A DNA stretch of 64,000 bases from Jacaranda mimosifolia. Lineage: Eukaryota > Streptophyta > Magnoliopsida > Lamiales > Bignoniaceae. A program made the translations under genes and the position numbers. Below, one piece after another: positions 1-11,468 of the stretch (the first letter of the stretch is position 1; every line of letters begins with the position of its first letter). The notes beneath the pieces are model-generated. The model had not been told where the DNA came from and searched no databases. It saw only the letters and a list, made by a program, of their open reading frames with translations. Location: contig CM032125.1 in assembly GCA_018894105.1 (NCBI GenBank), positions 1,550,001-1,614,000 of the forward strand. Direction: 5' to 3'.

Positions 1-1011
1 TCCCATCCCAGTTGGGTGTTATTGGGCTGGGCTCACTGGGCCATCCTATATCAGTTGTTTTGATCGATCAATTCGTTCATTTTTCTTTTATAATATAAGG
101 TTTTGAAGATGAATACATGTATACATTTACATACAACAACACTTTAACCCAATTCCGATCATTTACCCAAATTTTGAGTTATCGATAAGGAATCTTCACG
201 ATCAACCCACGTGCATACGAACGCCATGTCGAGACGAACAATCTGTCTCTCCGCCGCCACTGGTAAACTTCACCAACACCACCAGAAGCTGTGCCTCAGC
301 TAGACTAAGCCAACCCCCCAATCAATTTCTTCAAACTCAACCTAATTGATGCTCAATTTCCACCTGAAAGTAGTAGTGCCACCAAGCTCCATTGCCGTCG
401 CTGGTCCATTTTTAAATCTGAAGGCATGGTTGTGATCCCTAAGCTGTAAGCTTCAAAGCCTACTCCCTGTTTTCGTCAAACGGTCGCCGGGGACCTACTC
501 CTGCTGAGCTCAACCGCTATTAGCTTTTCGGTCAATTTTTTCCATTGCGATTCCAACCGTCTCTGCTTGTATGTAGTGTCACCAAGATGCTGGAAGTGAG
601 AGGAAGATATTGGTCGGTTCTATTTTTGGTTTCGAAGTGTGGCTAGAGGTGATCGTCGGAGAGAGAAAGATGGTGGACTTCGGTGGAGAAGAAAGGAAGA
701 ATGGGGTTGAATTGAAAATCCCAACATTTATAGAAATGATTTTTCTTTTATTGTAGATTGGCCCCAAAGGTTTTTGCTGACCCTCAATTGAGTCCAACCA
801 ATTTTTGTGTATCCAATTTAGCCACCAAATTGCAATAGTCCTCAGATAGGGTCTACTATCTAATAAAAATTAAACATTGACCCCTCTTAATTTAAATAAT
901 GGCACGATTAAGTCTTCTAAATTCGCATTTTAGCCCTCAAAACTTTTGAAAAGTAAATAAAATTTATACAAAATACAAAATATAAAATAAGGCATTTCTA
1001 GGGGTGTTACA
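1..1011. mobile_element. Distal part of a Ty3/gypsy-type LTR, cut by the window edge
   Basis: The block ends in GGGGTGTTACA at 1001-1011, the usual end of plant Ty3/gypsy LTRs of the TGTAACACCCC class. It shares organisation with the solo LTR at 37212-39908: a GC-richer stretch with CACCACC tracts, then a GAGAGGAAG-rich stretch, then an AT-rich tail ending in TTCTAGGGGTGTTAC. No polypurine tract or primer-binding site follows at 1012, so this is a solo LTR or the outer edge of an element lying to the left. Orientation is undecided because both ends of this class look alike. Confidence 0.6.
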
Positions 1012-2540
1012 ATTTCAAAATAAATGGAACTCAATTGAAACTAACCCTAAGTTATGGGACCAAAAGTGCTATTGACCCTAACTTTGATTTATCTACACTT
1101 ATAAAAATCCAGATCAAGAACACTTTCTAACAGCATTAACGTAGTTATGTAGATATATCATATTACATGATACGTGAGAATTGTTGGTAAATAGTTTGTA
1201 AATGGAGACACTAGTACCTTTTGTCCTATATTAGAAAAGTAAGAAATTAAGAGGGTGATCGGTATGTAAAAATAGAATTAGGCAGGAATAAAATGAATCT
1301 AGAAATGGAATGAAAATGAAAAAAGAGTGATGCCCATATCATTGATTAAGAAATCAAATTAGACCAAATGGTTAGACCAGTTGGACCATCAACCACACCG
1401 TTGTCTGGTTTGGTTATTAATAAAGACTAATAATTTTTAGAAAGCACCATATTTTAAGAAAATTGTTAACTTGAACTGCAGTTGAACTATTTAAATAAAT
1501 TGTCGAACTGCTTGCAACTTATTCCAATCGGACCTATTTACCTTTTTATCTTTTTTTTCTCCCTTTTTATCCATGTTACAATTATAAATTTGCTTCTTTT
1601 CCTATTCAAAATCCAAACGGCAAAGAACAAGATAAAAACTGCAATACAAATGCCAAAATACCACATAAAAGGCCAAAAATTGAAGTTTTGAAGTTAAGAT
1701 TTGTGAACTTGAACTATATAATTTATGCTCTGTATGTATTTTGCTTATTTTAATTAATAAATTATTTTTGTACCTTGTTCCATACATAGTTGGCTTTTTT
1801 ACGCTTTATTTTTTGTATTTATTAGTCTTTAAACAATATATAAAATATAAATATATGTTTATTATGTAATTATGATATTACGATTCAATTATTATCCAAC
1901 TAACAATTAACTACCGAATTGTGAACTAGTAACATTTTCAGTTTGATGAAAGGTCTATTTTTTCGAATATTAGCCCGTATAACTTATCCTATACTTGGTA
2001 TAGGTACAAGGAATGAGAAGAGAATAACATTATCATTTCTTGCTTGGTTCCAATCTCATAATTGGTAATTAGTAATAACATGTAGGAACATATTGTAACT
2101 TTTCGAATGACCAAATTAACCTTTTTCCAAAAAATTATTAAAATAAAAATATATTTACTCATAAATGTTTTTTTTATATTACTTCAGAAAAAAAACTTTG
2201 TGTTGTAAATATATAATTAGGCAATTTTTATTGTTTTTTAATGTTATCCGAATTGCATAGTCAATATATGCATTTGATGTATTATCAACTATGTTATATA
2301 TATTACGCAAAAAAGTATGGATACAATTCTTTTTTAAAATTACTCATATTTATTAGTGTAATTATCAACCTCTTTTAACTTTTTGTATTATTAAAATAAT
2401 TATAATATATTGTATAACTAGAGTGATTAGATTTTTGTGATACGACTAGGATGCCTTAATTTATTACACTTTTTAATAATAACTTTAATTTGAAAAGTTG
2501 TTGATAGTATCCACGATTTTTCATTTTTTATTTATTTTTT
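1012..2540. other. AT-rich intergenic DNA, no gene recognised
   Basis: Only short chance reading frames and AT-rich low-complexity sequence are visible. No domain, terminal repeat pair or RNA gene was recognised. Confidence 0.6.
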
Positions 2541-2543
2541 AAT

Positions 2544-4171
2544 CACTACAAAAAAAGGGCATTAGTGACCAAAAAATCGGTCACTAAATATGCAAAAATC
2601 GATCACTAACAGGTTTAGTAACCGATCCGATCGGTCACTAAAACCCTCGTTACTAATTTGTCTAGGTTACTAATTAGTGACCGAAATGGCGGTCACTAAT
2701 TATTTAAAAAAAATTGTGTATATTACTATACGGTCACTAATTCAGTGACCGATTAGTGGCCGCATATTTTGGTCACTAATTTTAATGAGTCAAAGATATT
2801 TCTCTTCAACTTTGCTTCCTCTTGGATTTGAACTTAAGACCTTTACTATGCTCAAATGAGTAACTGACCACTACACCACATGCATTTTCATGCATTTGTC
2901 TCAACAATATAATATATATAATATTTACAAGTTAAAAAGTAATTATAATATTCTTATGTATAAGTTACTATTATTTTGAATTTTAAAATTTAACAAAAAT
3001 AGCAATTATTCATTTAATATTTGTGTAATATTTATACAATATAATAACGCACTGTATTTTTTATTTATAACTATTACTTTTAAATTTTAGGTATATTTTA
3101 TCATAATATATTATAAACATATTAAAAATAGTATATACATACTAATATGCATAGTGATAAATAGTTTTTTTTTTTATAATAAATACTAATATTTATTACT
3201 ATTTATAGTAGTAAATAGTTTACGCATATATATGGTAATATGTATATATACTTATACAAACAAATTAATATATAATATTATTAACTATATTATAAATATT
3301 TATTTATAACTATTATTTTTTAATTTTAGGTATATTTTATCATAATATTTTATAAACATATTAAAAATAGTATATACATACTAATATGTATAGTGATAAA
3401 TAGTTTTTTTTCTTTTTTATATAATAAATAGTTTATAATAAATACTAATATTTATTACTATTTATAGTAATAAATAGTTTACACATATATATGGTAATAT
3501 GTATATATGCTTATACATACAAATTAATATATAATACTATTAATTATATTATAAGTATTTATTTACTCATAATACATGTATATATATTAATTAATTCTCA
3601 TTTTTTTTCTTTGTATAAAAATATTATTCTTGTTTATTTCTTTGTGTATCTATATATATTAATAAATTAATGTTCAATTATATGGATATTATATAAAAAT
3701 ATTTAGTGGTTATATATTTGTATATGTACGTATATTTTTATATTTTTTTATATATACATATATTATATTATCAAATATATATTTTAATAGCAAACATAAT
3801 ATTTTATTACTTATATAAGTGTTACATAAATTTTATGCTTTCATATTACAAGAATATACAAAAAATAAAATTTTATATTTGTGACCGTTTATTGACTGAA
3901 AAACGTGTTCATTAATTAGTGACAGCTTTATACGGTCATTAATATTAGTGACCGAACTCTTAATTCGGTCACTAATTAGTGACCGCTTCGTGCAATCACT
4001 AATTTTAGTGACTGAAAAGAGTCGGTCACTGATCGGTCAGTAATTTTTTTAAAATATTATATTTAAATTAATCATTAATCGGTTATTAATCAATCACTAA
4101 TTGATCATTAATTAGTGACCGATCAATCGGTCACTAAAATTTGGTCACTAAAGCTCATTTTTTTGGTAGTG
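2544..4171. mobile_element. Non-autonomous CACTA (En/Spm-type) DNA transposon
   Basis: The left end is CACTACAAAAAAAGGGCATT and the right end, read in reverse, is CACTACCAAAAAAATGAGC. Both give the CACTA terminal signature. The element is flanked by a 3-bp target duplication, AAT at 2541-2543 and AAT at 4172-4174. Subterminal zones (about 2560-2790 and 3880-4150) carry many direct and inverted copies of a TTAGTGACCG/CGGTCACTAA motif, as expected for transposase-binding repeats. The 1.6-kb interior is AT-rich with duplicated AT tracts (about 3050-3240 and 3290-3500) and has no transposase, so mobility would need a partner element. Confidence 0.92.
2824..2880 (-). other. tRNA/SINE-like A-box and B-box pair inside the CACTA element
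   Basis: On the minus strand GTGGTGTAGTGGTC (2867-2880) resembles a polymerase III A box. GGATTTGAACTTAAGACC (2824-2841), read in reverse, gives a GGTCTTAAGTTCAAATCC B-box-like motif. Spacing of about 30 bp fits a tRNA-derived sequence. No full cloverleaf was confirmed, so this is either captured SINE head or decayed tRNA-like DNA. Confidence 0.45.
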
Positions 4172-4174
4172 AAT

Positions 4175-5366
4175 CTTTCGAAGAAGAGCAGATATAATTA
4201 ATATTTCAAGTTATAGACACATGCACAAATATATATTTCTTAAGTATAGACCAAATCGATGATATGTCTGTACTTTTTTCATTAAAGAAATTGAGAGGCA
4301 TATAGTTATTCTTATTTTTATTATTTATAATTCAAATAAGTCTATATATATATTTCATAAGCTTATTTATTATTTCATATATTTATACTTAATAATTCCG
4401 ACTAATTCATAGCTGATGCTAAAAATTCATAGCTTTAGCTATGAAATAGATCAAGTCAAATTTGATGCAAATACTTTCATAGTTAACCCTCATTATGACC
4501 AATTTGTAGTTGATAATTATTAATTCTTATGGATAATACAGAGCTAATATGTTGTACTTGTAATGAACATTGCTATGAAGCGTAGTCCATAATTGTTGCT
4601 AGTTATTTTAGAAAATTATATTTGCTGTAAAAAATTTATTGCTATAATTTATAGTTTTGATGCGAAATTAATTTTTTCGCAGCAAATACCTAATTTTTTT
4701 GGCAATGACAATTAGAAAGGATGCAACTTAAACAGTTTTCTTTTTTTCTCCTTTTTTTTTTCTTTCTGTTTTTAAACAGTTGCAAGTGAAAGAGTATTCT
4801 TTTAGAATAAATCAGGGTCAAATCTAGAGTATTTCATATTTTGGTTCAAAATTAAAAATATCAATGATTCGGAAGAACTCTAGCAGGTTATCTATATAAA
4901 CTAAAAACCAAGTCAGAATTATTTATTCCCCAAATTGCATCTTCTATCTTCACATTACTTTCAAATTTCTCAACAGTCTTGAAAGTCTTCTAACCTGCCT
5001 TTTGTAGACTTTGATGGCTTGTTGTTTCTTAGAAGTAAATTCCCATTGAACCCATTGGGAAATTTTTACTAGGAGCAATTGTCACTTTAAGAAAAGTGTG
5101 TTCACACCTCAAGTTCATATCAAATTCGATATGTTTAAAAGTTCCTTTTAAGAGGATGAACAAGATATGGAGTCCTCTGACTTTTGAGATGCTTCAATAT
5201 TTATGGTTCTGAATTGAATAACCTTTAGATAGAGTTTTCAAAAAATCAGTAAATGATCTGCAGAACTTACTAAATTGCTCTAGGTTTAAAAATGAGCTGA
5301 TTATTTTATTGAAGTTCTTATATTATGTAAATCGCATATCAGAAGGTGATATTTGACTTTTGAAGA
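4175..5366. other. Intergenic DNA with a decayed copy of a CNL upstream block
   Basis: No coding sequence was recognised. From about 5040 to 5200 the sequence parallels 13710-13860 and 31235-31355, which lie upstream of CNL1 and CNL2. Shared pieces include TTGTCACTTTA, AAAAGTTCC and GAGTCCTCTGACTTT. This marks 4.2-5.4 kb as part of an older duplicated CNL flank that was later split by the MULE starting at 5377. Confidence 0.55.
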
Positions 5367-5790
5367 GTTTATTCTTGGGACACTTATTTAAAAGTACCAA
5401 ACACACTTTCTACTTTTGTGATCAGTCCCCATTTGATTTTTGTTAGAAAAAACTCCCAAATTTTGTTAAAAGTTTAGAGATCACTCCCCACTCACTTGAT
5501 TTGACAAAAATGTCCTTAAGTATAATATTTTTCATTAATTTTTTCTCACTTCTTCTTCATCCGGACAAGTAAACAGTAAACCCTATCATACCAGAAACAG
5601 AAAGAACAGAAAAAACGCAACAAGCTCCACGGCGGGAACGAGAATAACGTTAGAGCCAAAAACCACCAACCCGATAGCTGCATTGTCTTCTTCTCTTTTT
5701 ATTTTCATCATTTTCGGGTTTCTTCTTCTTCTCAGTTTCTTCTCAGTTGCTTCTGAGTTTCTTATATTTTTCTGACAATGTCAACCAATA

Positions 5791-6051
5791 ATGAAGTTGG
5801 AGTGTTCAATCAAGTTAATGGACATTTACATTAATCTCGCAAGAAAATGGAGTGAAATCAACGCCGAACACTTCAGTTTGCAATACATAGCTCCACATCA
5901 AAGATTGTACATGAGTTTGACTGATGATGACGGTGTCATGAATATGGTCTTACTGCATTTGACATTGAAGATGAACGTTGTTGACATCTTGGTAAACCGA
6001 AAGGATGAATTAAGCAGCAGTGCAAAGAAGAGCAGTGATGGTTTAAGGTAA
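5791..6051 (+). pseudogene. MuDR-type transposase, N-terminal remnant
   Basis: This 86-residue frame reads as the N-terminal region typical of plant MULE transposases, the PB1-like segment that precedes the DDE domain. It has LARKWSEI, HFSLQYIAPHQRLYMSL and a DDDGVMNMVLL stretch. An ATG 13 bp upstream (5778) opens a different frame that ends quickly, which suggests a frameshift near the true start. The frame stops where the first minisatellite array begins. The catalytic DDE core is absent. Assignment rests on motif style and on the MULE ends around it; the CCHC remnant at 7021-7293 supports it. Confidence 0.6.
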
Positions 6052-7020
6052 TACTTCTACAGAATCTAAACTGTACTGCAGTTTGTAAAGTTTTGTATTT
6101 GAAGTGTTCTGAAATTGTACTCTATTATGTAAGTTTTATACTTCAAGTGTTCTATTAATGGATTATCCAAAATTGTACTGCAACTTCGAGCAGTTTATAC
6201 TTGAAGTGTTCCTAAACTATACGTCTTCTATATAAAATTATTCTTTTGATTTTCTGAAATTATACTTCATTTTATCAAAGATTGTACTATATTTATTGAA
6301 GTTATATACTTTAAGTGTTATATTTATCAATTAACCAAAATATACTGCAATTGCTAAGGCTTTATACTTCAAGCGTTCTGAAATTATACTTCACTTTATC
6401 TAAAATTATACTTCTATTTTCTGAAATTATACTTTCTTTTGTACTTCATTTTACATAAACATGTACTCTATTCATTGAAGTTCTATACTTCAAGTGTTTC
6501 AAAATTGTACTTTATTTTAGCTAAACTTATACTTCAGCTATTTGAATCTATTATTTAAGTTTCAAGTGTTCTACTAATAAATTATCCAAAACTTGTACCG
6601 CAATTACTAAGGTTTTATACTTCAGGTGTTCTGAAATTGTATTTCACTTTATCTAAAATTGTACTTTTATTTTTTAAAATTATACTTCATTTTATACATC
6701 ATTTTACCTAAACCTGTACTCTATTCATTGAAGTTCTATACTTCAAGTGTTCCGAACTTGTACTTCAGTTATCTGAATCTATTATTTAAGTTTCAAGTAT
6801 TCTACTAATGGATTATTCAAAAATTGTGTTGCAATTGCTAAGGTTTTATACTTTAGGTGTTCTGAAATTGTACTTCACTTTATCAAAAATTGTATTTCTA
6901 TTTTTTGAAATTACATTTCATTTTATACATCATTTTATCTAAACTTATACTATATTCATTGAAGTTCTATACTTCAAGTGTTCCGAAATTTTACTTTATT
7001 TTATCAAAACTTGTACTCTC
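6052..7020. repeat. Minisatellite array 1 (about 230-250-bp higher-order unit)
   Basis: The array is a degenerate succession of TATACTTCAAGTGTTCTGAA, TTGTACTTCATTTTAT and TGTACTCTATTCATTGAAG segments. An easily followed anchor, CTAAGGTTTTATACTT, recurs near 6348, 6601 and 6832. This gives a higher-order period of about 230-250 bp. The array lies exactly between the two surviving ends of the transposase gene, so it seems to have replaced the middle of that gene. Confidence 0.75.
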
Positions 7021-7293
7021 GAGTCAAAGTCACTTTCATTGTATGACTTTACCGATCAATATTACCGAGTTGAGATGTATCAACAAGCATACCAAGCAGT
7101 GATAAACACTATTCCTACGTATGATATGCATATGTTCCCTCTAGATGATGATGGCATCATTAATGCACCTGATTGCTGATCTCAACCTGGGCATAGAAGG
7201 ACACAGAGGATTCCATCACAAATTGAGAAACGTGTAATTAAGTGTAAAAGGTGTGGTAGAACAGGGCATAATCGTCGAACCTGCAAAGAATAA
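7021..7293 (+). pseudogene. MuDR-type transposase, C-terminal CCHC zinc-knuckle remnant
   Basis: One frame runs from 7021 to the TAA at 7291-7293 with a single internal TGA (after ...INAPDC). It begins LYDFTDQYYRVEMYQQAY and ends HRRTQRIPSQIEKRV then CKRCGRTGHNRRTCKE. The C-x2-C-x4-H-x4-C zinc knuckle at 7243-7284 and the preceding YYRVEMY...VI.PIPTYDM pattern are the standard C-terminal tail of plant MULE transposases. The internal stop and the loss of the DDE core mark it as broken. Its tail is otherwise well kept, which suggests the loss of the middle was not very old. Confidence 0.8.
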
Positions 7294-7318
7294 GTAATCT
7301 AGCTAAATTTTGTACCTT

Positions 7319-7880
7319 AATCTAGGAGATTTATACTTGATTTCATGATATTTGTACTTTATTTCGGTAATCATGTACTTGATTTAGTGTGAAATTGGCA
7401 TTTTTGTATATTGTCCGAGATATCAATTATTTTGTACCCCAATATGGGAGAACTATACTTGGTGTCATGACAATTATACTTTATTTCTGCAATTATATAT
7501 TTGATTTAGCGTGAAATTGGCATTTTTGTATGTTGTCGGAGACATTAGTTATTTTGCACCCTAATCTGGGAGAATTATACTTGATTTCATGACAATTGTA
7601 CTTCATTTCGGCAATTATGTATTTGATTTAGCGTGAAATTAGCATTTTTGCATGTTGTCCGAGATATTAGTTTTTTTGTACCCCAATTTGGTAGAATTGT
7701 ACTTGATTTCATGACATTTGTACTTCTTTTTGGCAATAATGTACTTGTTTAGCGTGGAAGTTAGCAAATGGATATTGTCCAAGATATCAGCGCTCTCGTA
7801 CCTCAATCTGAAAGATTTATACTTGATGTCACGACATTTGTGTTTCATTTCAGCCATTATGTACTCCATTTCTTAATATT
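7319..7880. repeat. Minisatellite array 2 (about 121-122-bp unit, five copies)
   Basis: Unit starts of the form AATCTGGGAGAATTATACTT fall near 7319, 7441, 7562, 7684 and 7805, giving a 121-122-bp period. Each unit contains TTGTACTTCATTTCGG, ATGTACTTGATTTAGCG and GTTGTCCGAGATAT. The last copies are more diverged. The array starts just after the transposase stop codon. Confidence 0.85.
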
Positions 7881-8149
7881 TTTACTAATATTATTGAATT
7901 GAAATTTGTTCTATGAATTGCTTTTTAAGTCTCAGTAATTAATAACCAAACTCTAAAAATGTGTGTAATATTTATTATATGAATAAAATAATATTAAAGT
8001 TTTAAAGTGTTAACCACTAATGTTCAACGAATGAATGTTATCAATCGCAATAATGTAAAGAATACTTATGCTTTCAAAGATGTAAACAAATGAGCATTTG
8101 ACAATAATATCCACCCTATAACCCGTACAAATACGTACTTCATCTGATC

Positions 8150-9010
8150 CGATAATCTCAAAATATTGTACTTGACTATCACTACAATTATTGGAGACTA
8201 ATTATTCAATTGCAATAAGTGTACTTCAACATAACATCATTTATACTTTGTTTGTTCTACGTTTGTACTACATTTTTATCATATTGTACTCAAATTCACT
8301 ATCCGGTTTCAATTGAATTGAAGTGTACTTTAACATAACACCATTTATACTTTGTTTGTTTTATGTTTGTACTTCATTTCCATCATATTATACTTAAATT
8401 CACTGTCCAGTTTCAATTTAATTGAATTGTACTTCAACATAACAATATTTATACTTTGTTTATTCTACGTTTGTACTTCATTTTCCTCATATTGTACTCA
8501 AATTCACTGTCCAACTTCAATTTAATTGAAGTGTACTTCAACATAACACTATTTATACTTTTTTGTTCTACGTTTGTACTTCATTTCCATCATATTATAC
8601 TCAAATTCACTCTCCAGTTTCAATTGAATTGAACTGTACTTCAACATAACAATATTTATACTTTGTTTGTTCTACGTTTATACTTCATTTTCCTCATATT
8701 GTACTCAAATTCACTGCTCGATTTCAATTTAATTGAACTGTATTTCAATATAACACCATTTATACTTTATTTGTTCTATATTTATACTTCATTTCCATCA
8801 TATTGTACTTAAATTCACTACCTAATTTTAATTTAATTGAAGTGTACTTCAACATAACACCATTTATACTTTATTTTTTCTATATTTGTACTTCATTTCC
8901 ATCACATTGTACTCAAATTCACTGCTCGATTTCAATTGAATTGAAGTGTACTTCAACATAATACCATTTATACTTTGTTCGTTCTATATTTGTATTTCAT
9001 TTCCCTCATA
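8150..9010. repeat. Minisatellite array 3 (about 103-bp unit, about eight copies)
   Basis: The repeated unit contains CAATTGAATTGAAGTGTACT, AACATAACACCATTTATACT, TTTGTTCTACGTTTGTACTT and CATATTGTACTCAAATTCAC. Unit starts fall near 8208, 8308, 8410, 8518, 8620, 8725, 8828 and 8930. Each unit carries four TGTACT/TATACT motifs. Its sequence is unrelated to array 2 outside that core. Confidence 0.85.
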
Positions 9011-9109
9011 TTGTATTGAAATCAAAATATTATAAATACTCGATGGAAAATTATACTTACATACAAAATAATATTATAAACAAAGTATACTTCAATTTAC
9101 ATATGTATG

Positions 9110-9680
9110 TACATACAAAGTATGATGATTCAAACCCTACAGACTTAAATGTTTTGTACTACAATTGCTTCTAAAATGTACTATAGATACACAGGTTATA
9201 TACTACATTTTCAGTTAATGTATACTACATGCCTGAATGTTTTTGTACTACAGATGCTTCTAAAATGTACTGCATATATACAAATATTAAATTATAATTT
9301 AATTTAATCTACATGCTTGAATGTTTTGTACTACAGATGCTTCTAAAATGTACTGCAGTTACATAGATTATGTGATATACTTTTCCTGATGTGTACTGCA
9401 AGCATAAATGTTTATACTATATTTGCTTCTAAAATGTACTGCAGTTACAAAGATTATATACTACACTTTCATTTAATGTATACTGCAGGCTTAAATATTT
9501 TGTACTACAGTTGCTTCTAAACTGTACTACAGATACACAGATTATATACTATATTTTCAGTAATGTATACTGCACGTTTGAATGTTTTTGTACTACAAAT
9601 GCTTATAAAATATACTGCATATACACATATTATATACTATAGTTTCATTTAATCTATAGGTTTGAATGTTTTGTATTACA
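9110..9680. repeat. Minisatellite array 4, left part (about 86-88-bp unit)
   Basis: Units contain AATGTTTTGTACTACAG, TGCTTCTAAAATGTACTGCA, ATTATATACTACACTTTC and AATGTATACTGCA. Starts fall near 9149, 9237, 9318, 9407, 9492, 9579 and 9664. The array is interrupted by unrelated GC-richer DNA at about 9681 and resumes at 10379. Confidence 0.85.
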
Positions 9681-10378
9681 TTTTCGCAACTTCCTCTCCC
9701 GGCGTCCAAATCACTTGCCGCTTGAACCGTTGGATAGCTCTCGGCTTATACATTAACTCCACAAAGTTCCAGTCCCGTCCGATTCTCCATGGAACAGTAA
9801 TTGCCCTCGCAATAAGCTGGAATTACAGCATTGCCACTGCACTGCCGCATTCTAAAGATCTTCGCCATTTCCTATCCAAATGGAACCGTCTACTGGTGAA
9901 AATTGGTGGGAACGTTTCCAACACCTCAAGGAACACCCCACTGAAACAGTTTCACAAAATTCTTTTTCCAAGCCACTCTGCTCAATGCATCTTTGCACTA
10001 CCTGCGTGCAGTAAGACCGCTCCAGGTCGCCCTCAATGTTCGGTGCCCAAACGGACACGGAATGACTTCAAACTTGGTGGGAAGCATTCTCATAACTTAA
10101 GGAATATGCCATTGAAACAGTTTTTCAAACCGCACCTCGTAAGAGTCTCTGCTCATGGGATTTTTTCGCCTTACCGAGTGAGCCGACAACGTCTTGGCGC
10201 TCCTAATGCCCCTTGAAGTCAAGGTCGCCATTCTTCTCCAATGAGCGAACCATGACATTCTCCCCCACTCGATCCGTTGACGTCCTCATCAACATATACA
10301 TAAGGACTCGAAGTGTATGCGGTGCCCCAACTCAACTCTGATCTCTTTTTGCACCGGATGAATTTAGCTCTTCTTTAC
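9681..10378. mobile_element. GC-richer insert inside minisatellite array 4, probably a retroelement piece
   Basis: About 700 bp of visibly different base composition interrupt array 4. On the minus strand it contains GGATCGAGTGGGGGAGAATG, a purine-rich tract like the polypurine tract that precedes an LTR. TTACA is found at both junctions (about 9670-9675 and 10379-10383), but the repeat unit does not resume in register, so TTACA may be microhomology and not a target duplication. Short open frames exist on both strands; none shows a recognisable domain. Confidence 0.4.
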
Positions 10379-10800
10379 ACAGATTATATACTATACTTTC
10401 ATTTAATGTATACTACAAGCTTAAATATTTTGTACTACAGTTGCTTCTAAAATGTACTACAGATACACAAATTATATACTACATTTTCAGTTAATGTATA
10501 CTGCATGCTTGAATGCTTTTGTACTATAGATGCTTCTAAAATATATTGCATGCACACAAATTATATACTATAATTTCATTTAATCTGCAGCTTTGAATAT
10601 TTTGTACTACAAATGCTTTTAAAATGTACTACAGTTACACAGATTATATACTACACTTTTGCTTAATGTTTACTGCAAGCTTGAATGTTTATACTACATT
10701 TGCTTCTAAAATATACTATAGTTATACAGATTATATACTACACTTTTGCTTAATGTGTATTGCAAGCTTGGATGTTTTGTACCACAAATAATATACTACC
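10379..10800. repeat. Minisatellite array 4, right part (about 86-bp unit)
   Basis: Continuation of the 9110-9680 array after the insert. Unit starts fall near 10421, 10510, 10595, 10682 and 10768, with the same TTTTGTACTACA, TTCTAAAATGTACTACAG and TATATACTACACTTT segments. Confidence 0.85.
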
Positions 10801-11468
10801 ACTTTCAGATAATTTCACTGTATAATTTTAGGTAAAAAGAAGTATAATCCTCAAAAAAGTGAAGTACAACTTTCATGCCTTTCAAGTACAAATCAAAAAC
10901 TTCCCATCTCACAAATAAAATTATATATATCAATTGGGTTCAAGTGTTTAACAACTAAATAGGGAATAAAAACCCTAAACATGAGAAAATAGACAAGAAA
11001 TAAGTATAACACTGAAAAATCACAGACATTTAAAACTGTAAATGCAGAAAACATACATTTGTTTCTTTTTATCACTTCTTTTTATATTTTGGTTCTTGTT
11101 GCCACTGTTTCTCCTTCCATTGTCACAGAAAAAATGGCAGAAATTTTGGTATCTTTTTTTTTTTTCTTCTCGCGTCAATGGCAGAGGAACGATTTCATGC
11201 CCTTTTGTTTGGCCGCTTGGAGAAGTCGTTGATTTCAGGAAAAAAAAAAAATGAAAGCATTCTTCTTGAAGAGAAAAAACGCATTTCTCAGGTATTTTTG
11301 TTGTTTTCTCTAACTATAAGGATATATGTGTCTTTCTAAAAGATATGGGGAGTGATTTCTAAGTTTTGTGAAAAAGTAGGGAGTTTAGTGTGTAAAAATT
11401 CAAATGGAGACTGATCACTAAAATGAAAGTAAGATTATGAATTTTTTTCTAATTAGCCGTTTATTCTT

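Larger units (their letters stand above)
5377..11458. mobile_element. Mutator-like element (MULE) with 10-bp target duplication and internal minisatellites
   Basis: A 10-bp direct repeat GTTTATTCTT lies at 5367-5376 and at 11459-11468. The inner edges form terminal inverted repeats: left about 5377-5520, right about 11300-11458. Both contain the block TTTAGTGATCAGTCYCCATTTG and a CACTCCCCA block. TIRs over 100 bp and a 9-11-bp target duplication are hallmarks of Mutator. Inside are the two ends of a MuDR-type transposase (5791-6051 and 7021-7293) and four tandem-repeat arrays filling most of 6.05-10.8 kb. The element sits in a duplicated CNL upstream block. It is non-autonomous now. Confidence 0.85.

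Noticed and set aside
1482..1787. Short frames on both strands near 1.5-1.8 kb
   Set aside because: AT-rich low-complexity translation with no domain or gene context.
9662..10216. 184-codon open frame over the GC-rich insert
   Set aside because: It begins in minisatellite sequence and crosses a composition boundary; no domain, and an equally good frame lies on the other strand.
6052..10800. Possible CRISPR array
   Set aside because: Units are contiguous tandem repeats without unique spacers, in plant DNA with transposon ends.
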